Source: Bremia lactucae (lineage: Eukaryota > Oomycota > Peronosporomycetes > Peronosporales > Peronosporaceae). From it: DNA of 64,000 nucleotides. The position numbers and the translations under genes were made by a program. The stretch covers positions 4,396,557 to 4,460,556 of the forward strand of contig NC_090611.1 in NCBI RefSeq assembly GCF_004359215.1, in the 5' to 3' direction. The notes under the pieces were generated by a model. It ran no database searches, had not been told where the DNA came from, and worked only from the letters and a program-made list of their open reading frames with translations. Shown here one piece after another: positions 58,924 to 64,000 of this stretch. Position 1 is the first letter of the stretch, and each line of letters starts with the position of its first letter.

Positions 58924-60708
58924 GTAGGACATTGCTTTTTACCATAAAGCATGCAACAAAAATCGCGAGTGAAAGAATTGAGGTTTGATGTACACAGATA
59001 ATTTGGATGCAACGTGTTGGCCAAAACCCATTAGGACGGAGCTTGTATACTCTGAATTGCGTTTAAAGATGATATAGAATTAAGCAAGTAATAATATAAA
59101 TACTTCAAAAGATAGCTCATCATGCTTTCTTTTAAAGCACCAAATGCTTCGATACACGCATCACGATGCTCACTGATACTTGTTTCTCCATATTCGCTGG
59201 GCTTCGGAACAAGCTAGTCTTGAACTTCTTAAAATTCGAAATTAGCATTTGCCATTAAAATCTGTGACCGAAGACCTTATGAATTAAGAAAAGAGATAAG
59301 CTGCCACCACTCTGTCGTGGCGGCGTTTCAACACCGTTTCATTGTGTGTTAAAGAAAAATGCGGGCAGTACTTATATGCAAACAGATCAGTCGCAGTGTG
59401 TCAGCTGCAGATCTTACCTATCATCTGTAAAGGCTCCAAGGAAAATTATTTGTGCTCTCACCGCCCAGCACGAAAAAAATCTATTTTGAGACTTCTTCTT
59501 CCATTGTCCTTGCATATTTTAACTTCTACAAAACTGTCCAGACGAATTCGTTGATGACCAAGCTCGGTTTCGTCTCGAGATGCTTTGACAGTTTAGTTTC
59601 TTCTTCTCCCGCTGTCGAGAGTATTGAAAGAGATGGCTGGAAAAGTGACCTATTTAGCTAAATTTAATTTATCGTTCATATATTACATAGTCTTCGAGGG
59701 AGAAGGTAAACGAGAAAAAAGCGGAAGACTAGGAAGGGACTTAAAAAAATATAGCGCATTTTTTTAACTACTTCAGTGCCTACCAGGACAACGTCTCAAA
59801 AAATGAGGAATTTTCATCGACTTTCTTGATTACAAAGAATAGTTCTCCGTGCAGACCACAACCCTGCAAGGGAAGTTTCTACGATAAGTTAAAAATAAGT
59901 CCTGGAATATCTTATTGTTATGAGTGTAACGATAGAGGTCTACAAAGTGTGGACCTCAATGCACGGTTGACTTAGCAAAACCCGATCAATAAAGATGAAA
60001 CCGCAATTGAATCATCTTAACGAAGCAGCAAACATCCTCAAGGTCGCTTGCAGTAGCATACGTTTATTTGAGTGTTGTTAACGGCCAAACGAGGTGGCTG
60101 TCAAACATTTCGAGGCAGCATGGCCAGCTGTTAGATCGGCAGCATTTCTTCGCGCGCAATTTCAGCGGCTGTCGTCGGTAAACACATCACAACGAAAAGT
60201 ACAACCACTCGATGTGTAATTAAACTGCTGTTTGTTTCGATCAAGTATATCATGGCAACAAAGAACGTAATGCTTCTCATAAGGAAAGGAAGGCCGACAA
60301 GTGTCATTTTACGCGAAAAATGAAATTTACACAATTGATTAGACATGACCATTTTTAGACTGCTGCGGTAATATGAAGCTACACATTTATACCACTCGAC
60401 GGTAATCCATCAGACCGACTGTCTACGTGGTTCATTATAGCCGCACACCGACTCTTCAAAGACGCTGTTTTCGTTTAATTCTTAAAAGACAGGCCAAGGA
60501 GGTTTGACTGTTCTACACGACTGCAAACCTAATACCTTCGTTTGTAATAAATTTGCAATTGAATATTAAGTTTTACAGCTCGAACGCCCTCTCGCTTCGA
60601 CCAATTTGTTAAACACTATCACTCCTCGACCAAATTTGTTTGTGCATTATCGTCGATTGGCAAATTCTAACCATTTTTACTTCTACCTCTTTCTTGAAAC
60701 GGCACATT
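58924..60708 (+). other. About 1.8 kb without a recognised gene
   Basis: Several open frames of 60-73 codons occur. The minus-strand frame 60352-60131 has a hydrophobic stretch but no clear secretion or effector motif. A short inverted repeat (GCCACCA..TCGTGGC) lies near 59302. Nothing else could be supported. Confidence 0.4.
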
Positions 60709-61502
60709 ATGGGCATCAGTCGCGCTACGAGCACCGGCAATCGGCTACAGCCACCGCCGCCTACGCAAGTGGCTGAGCCACAACACACTACTCGACCACG
60801 TACGTCTATTTCTCCTCGCTTACCGTTCTTTTCAACGCTCACGATTGATTGCTTGTAGTTATTATCTTGGACTGGGATGACACGGTTTTACCCAACACGC
60901 ACCTATCAAAGCTCGGTTTCTTTTCGGAAGATGTGGTTTTTAAGCTTCCAGAGGAATGTGTGCCAGTGCTCGAGGAATTGGCAACGGAAGTGGAGAATTT
61001 TCTTCGCGCGTGCTTAAAGATAGGCCCTTGCTGCATCGTCACTAATGCCGAGAGCGGATGGGTTGAGCGCTCGTCTCAGCGCTTCTTACCAAACATCGTG
61101 CCATTACTGGAACAGATGACCATTATTTCAGCACGCTCTTCCTTTGAAAGCGTGTACCCTGGCCGGCCTATTGAATGGAAGATTGCTGTCTACCGTGACC
61201 TGCTTGTAAAGCGCGGGCTCGGACAAGCAGCAGTTGTGGAAAATCATGGAATTTATGTGCACCAGCAAAAGCGAGAAACTCAGCAACTAATTGCATTTGG
61301 CGATGCGCAAGTGGACCGCTATGCGATCCAGTATGTCGCACGGCGCACGCCTAATACACAGTTAAAGTCAATCAAGCTATTGGAAAACCCAAGCATGACG
61401 CAGCTGCAGAAGCAGCTTCGTTTGCTTGGTGGGTTTCTCGTGCAGCTAAGCTGTCACGATGAAACGCTTGACTTGGAACTTTCGAATGAAATGCTGCAGT
61501 GA
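60709..61502 (+). CDS. HAD-superfamily hydrolase-like protein, two exons, 244 aa
   Basis: Exon 1 (60709-60799) encodes a Pro-rich N-terminus, and a 59-nt GT-AG intron (60800-60858, GTACGT..TTGTAG) joins it in phase to exon 2 (60859-61502). HAD motifs are visible: motif I LIILDWDDTVLP with the nucleophile Asp35 and Asp37, motif II CIVTNAESGWV, a Lys in RPIEWKIAVYRD, and motif IV AFGDAQVDRYAI. These fit a phosphatase-type HAD acting through an Asp-phosphate. The substrate is unknown. The Met beginning at 60709 is chosen because it gives a continuous frame into motif I. Confidence 0.82.
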
Positions 61503-61708
61503 GTGGCGCGTGTTGTCAGAAGTCGTATTGATATACAAGTTTAGATAATATTAAATTTAAAAGGTATAAACCTATTGTATTTGCGATTAGGATCTTAAAA
61601 AGTCCCTTCTGATGGAGGTAGTTTCATTTAGTCTTCTCTTTTTGCAAAAAAGTGATGTAACCCACTATAGCCTATATTTCATTTATTATCCCACCAGTCG
61701 TCTCAAGA

Positions 61709-62137
61709 ATGATGGACGCCGAGAAGACCAATGTAATGGTCTCCTCCGGCACGGAATCCACAAAAGGCAAGCCCACTATGGTGTCGATGTTTTCAGGCCT
61801 CGACCTCGCGCTTGATGCGAACGGTGCTGTCATTTCTAATGTCTATTCTGCCGCAAAGGACTTGCTTGTCACTAAGAACGCCGAGAAAGAGCTAGAAGCT
61901 CAGCTCGCGGCCTCGTACGCATGTAAGAAGGAGTTGCAGCAGAAGGAGAGAAAAAATCCGCCTATTACAGCGCTGACTCAAGCGCTAGAGCTTTTTGATC
62001 AGGAAATGGACGAGCGTAACGCTTTCATGTCCCGCCACACCAAGAGACGACTGAAAGGTGGCAAGAAGTCACGAGGAGGAATCTTGACGCCATCACGCGG
62101 CCGTCGCCTGCGATATGAGAAATACAAACGTGTGTAA
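61709..62137 (+). CDS. Small protein with a strongly basic C-terminus, 142 aa, unrecognised
   Basis: The protein starts MMDAEKTNVM, has a helical, probably coiled middle (NAEKELEAQLAASYACKKEL, residues ~57-76) and ends in a Lys/Arg-rich tail (KRRLKGGKKSRGG, RGRRLRYEKYKRV). The composition suggests nucleic-acid or nucleolar association; this is inference only. It lies 206 bp after the HAD gene on the same strand with an A/T-rich 3' flank. I do not know a family for it. Confidence 0.6.
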   Translation: MMDAEKTNVMVSSGTESTKGKPTMVSMFSGLDLALDANGAVISNVYSAAKDLLVTKNAEKELEAQLAASYACKKELQQKERKNPPITALTQALELFDQEMDERNAFMSRHTKRRLKGGKKSRGGILTPSRGRRLRYEKYKRV

Positions 62138-62369
62138 GCACTTATATGAACACAATTTACGAAACGGTAACCTCGGTTACTTTATTTAAAATACGTGTGC
62201 ACTAAATGCTAATTACTATTATTTCTTAGAAATTATAATAAACATTTTTGCCCAAATTGTAATTAAATGTATAATATCAAAACGGACGTTTTACGCCCTA
62301 TTCTGTCAATAATCACGCTTTGATTTCATGAGTGATGGTCACACTACATAAGAGGTTACACAAACATTA

Positions 62370-64000
62370 ATGGCGCCGGCTACACTTGAAAATGACCACG
62401 AAATGGTAATCACGTTTGGGGACTTCTCGCTCGAAGAAACAAAGAAGGCGCTCGAGGATGGTAAGCATCGATAAACTGATTTATTTCTACAGATAAAACT
62501 GAGTCCGTTTGCAGCTGCTACAGACCTACAGACTCCACCGAAGCCCAACGAGACTTCAAAAACGTGGGCCGACGCGTTAAGTGTATCCCAGACGCAACCA
62601 AAGCCTGCGTGTATCGCTCCAAAAGCTCCATGGGCCGCAACAGCTGAATACAATGGAAGTGCGACGATAAAGAATACGCCGAGGGAGCCAATGAAGCCAC
62701 TACCGTTTGAAAAAGCCATTCAGGAGACACTTAAAATCCTCGATGTGTCTGCACCTGCGAAAGAGATGAAAAAACGGTGAGCTCAATAAATCTGAAAAAA
62801 AACTATGAAATTTTGAATTTAAAGAATGATAAAAAATTGTTTTAGAGGCCTGGTGAATCAAGGAAATACGTGCTTTCAGAATGTCATTTTGCAATCGGTT
62901 TTAGCCTGCCCGCCATTTTTAAAGTAAGTGTCTTCACTTGTTTTCGAGTAGTTTTATTCAAGAGTCTGATGCTTTCGTTTGCAGTCTATTAGTGGCGCTG
63001 TCGAGCTTCTGTCCGTCGACTTCTAACATGCTGGCAAGTACGTCAACGTTTAAAGCGTGGCGTCATATGGTGGCGTTTACACGAGAATTTGAAGAGCCTA
63101 CACTTGCTCAATGTACGTGTTGATAACAAAATGCAAGCATGAGGTTCTATCCGTCAGAACTCGTTTCTTGTAGTGCAGCTTGACGAGCATAGCCTCCACG
63201 ACGTGCATCGCAAAACTCCCCAAGCTATTCGAATTAGTGGCTACTTTATGGATGTTCTAAGCGCATTTCAAAAGATGCGAGGCGAACAGGAAGATGCCTT
63301 GGAGTTTCTTGAATTCTTTTTAGAGTATCTTCATACGGAGTATGATCAAAGTGGCCTTGTGTTACCAACTTCGTGTGAGCACCAAACACGGCGCAAAGCT
63401 GTGCAGAATGAAACTAATGAATCGATTGAAATGGCGCAAACGAATGAAGACGGATGGGCTGAAGTCGGTAAGAAGGGCAAAAGTAGCCTTCTTCGTCAAA
63501 ATCTTGTCGATAGCTTCCGATCGCCGATCAATTGGTTATTCAAGGGTACACTGCGCTCGGAAATCAAGCATAGTGGCAAGCGACAGAGTTCGATTACCGT
63601 GGAGCCATTCCATTGCTTGCACTTGAATCTTGTTTTTAAAAGTCACGACTCGCGTTCCTTTCTGTCTGCTGTAAATAGCTCCACACCTTCTCAAAGTTCT
63701 CCGCTAACGATCGAAGATATGATTCGTGAATCCTTTGCTGTCGAAGTGATTGAAGATATTCACGCGACTCCTCGAATGACAAAGGTTACGACGGTTGAGT
63801 CCCTTCCTGTGGTGCTGACATTAACTGTCAAGCGCTTTTCGTACCATCCAGAGCAAGGACCCGTGAAACTCCAGCGATTTGTGAAATACTCGCCGTTGTT
63901 AGAATTCCCAGTGCACTTTCTGTCAACACCCTGTCGAGCAGAGAATGGAATTGATGATCCTAACAACTTGGCGTCTAGTATTGCATTCACGTCTCCTCCA
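62370..64000 (+). CDS. USP10: USP10-type ubiquitin-specific protease, five exons visible, 3' end outside the window
   Basis: Exons 62370-62460, 62515-62776, 62846-62923, 62985-63112 and 63174 onward are joined by four GT-AG introns of 54, 69, 61 and 61 nt, all keeping one frame. The catalytic Cys box [20 protein letters not shown] (Cys127) begins in exon 3. USP10-like landmarks follow: [57 protein letters not shown], and [20 protein letters not shown]. The N-terminus carries FGDFS (Phe16-Phe19), the motif by which USP10 binds the stress-granule protein G3BP. The His and Asp/Asn boxes lie beyond the right edge. The enzyme removes ubiquitin from protein substrates in the cytoplasm. Confidence 0.92.

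Noticed and set aside
59295..59330. GCCACCA..TCGTGGC hairpin as a transcription terminator
   Set aside because: Eukaryotic context, no gene end nearby and no T-run; most likely chance.
60131..60352. Minus-strand 73-codon frame with hydrophobic stretches, considered as a small secreted protein
   Set aside because: The hydrophobic stretch is not placed as a normal signal peptide from any good start, and no effector motif follows.

Overview
The window reads as nuclear DNA of a plant-pathogenic oomycete of the Phytophthora/downy-mildew kind. The evidence is direct: a tail-to-tail pair of Crinkler (CRN) genes with the LFLAK motif, a secreted EER-bearing RxLR-like effector candidate, a 1,3-beta-glucan synthase fused to a sugar transporter, very short introns (54-75 nt, GT-AG), long intronless genes, and degenerate Ty3/gypsy elements with oomycete-type LTRs. 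I see no prokaryotic features, tRNA or rRNA genes, or CRISPR. The species cannot be named from the sequence alone.

Layout. (1) 1-2.4 kb: a GNAT-like acetyltransferase joined to a beta-trefoil (fascin-like) region, with a probable 5' frameshift. (2) 2.4-15.8 kb: a graveyard of Ty3/gypsy elements. Two same-strand, badly decayed copies are arranged LTR-internal-LTR-internal. The second copy carries a clean internal inversion of its RNase H block. They are followed by an inverted chromodomain scrap, a LINE-like scrap and a solo LTR with a second LTR nested inside it. (3) 16.5-38.6 kb: two giant intact single-exon genes on the + strand, glucan synthase-MFS (2277 aa) and a HECT ubiquitin ligase (5038 aa). 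(4) 38.8-46.2 kb: a decayed acyl-CoA synthetase head-to-head with the replication clamp-loader subunit Ctf8, then two convergent CRN genes (each 3 exons), then spliceosomal CTNNBL1. (5) 47-53.4 kb, all on the minus strand: a receptor-like kinase pseudogene whose catalytic core is deleted, a phosphotriesterase-related protein with a C-terminal Cys4 finger (2 exons), a double-FAIM plus WW protein with an endocytic-type tail, and the effector candidate. (6) 53.7-58.9 kb: a nest of transposons: a MULE with long TIRs interrupted by a solo LTR (TSD AAGGT), another solo LTR (TSD GTGAC), and a third LTR split by a 1.3-kb TIR element that carries a dead PH plus AGC-kinase gene. (7) 60.7-64 kb: a HAD-family phosphatase-like gene, a small basic orphan, and the 5' part of a USP10-type deubiquitinase that keeps an FGDF motif at its N-terminus.

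Functionally the housekeeping genes (cell-wall glucan synthesis, ubiquitin ligation and deubiquitination, sister-chromatid cohesion, splicing) are interleaved with fast-evolving parts (CRN pair, effector candidate, two dead kinases) and transposon nests, the patchwork expected of a pathogen oomycete genome. No operon logic applies. The closest neighbour pair is the acyl-CoA synthetase remnant and Ctf8, whose first ATGs are only 20 bp apart on opposite strands. Exon structures given here were worked out by hand from splice motifs and reading-frame continuity, and need transcript support.
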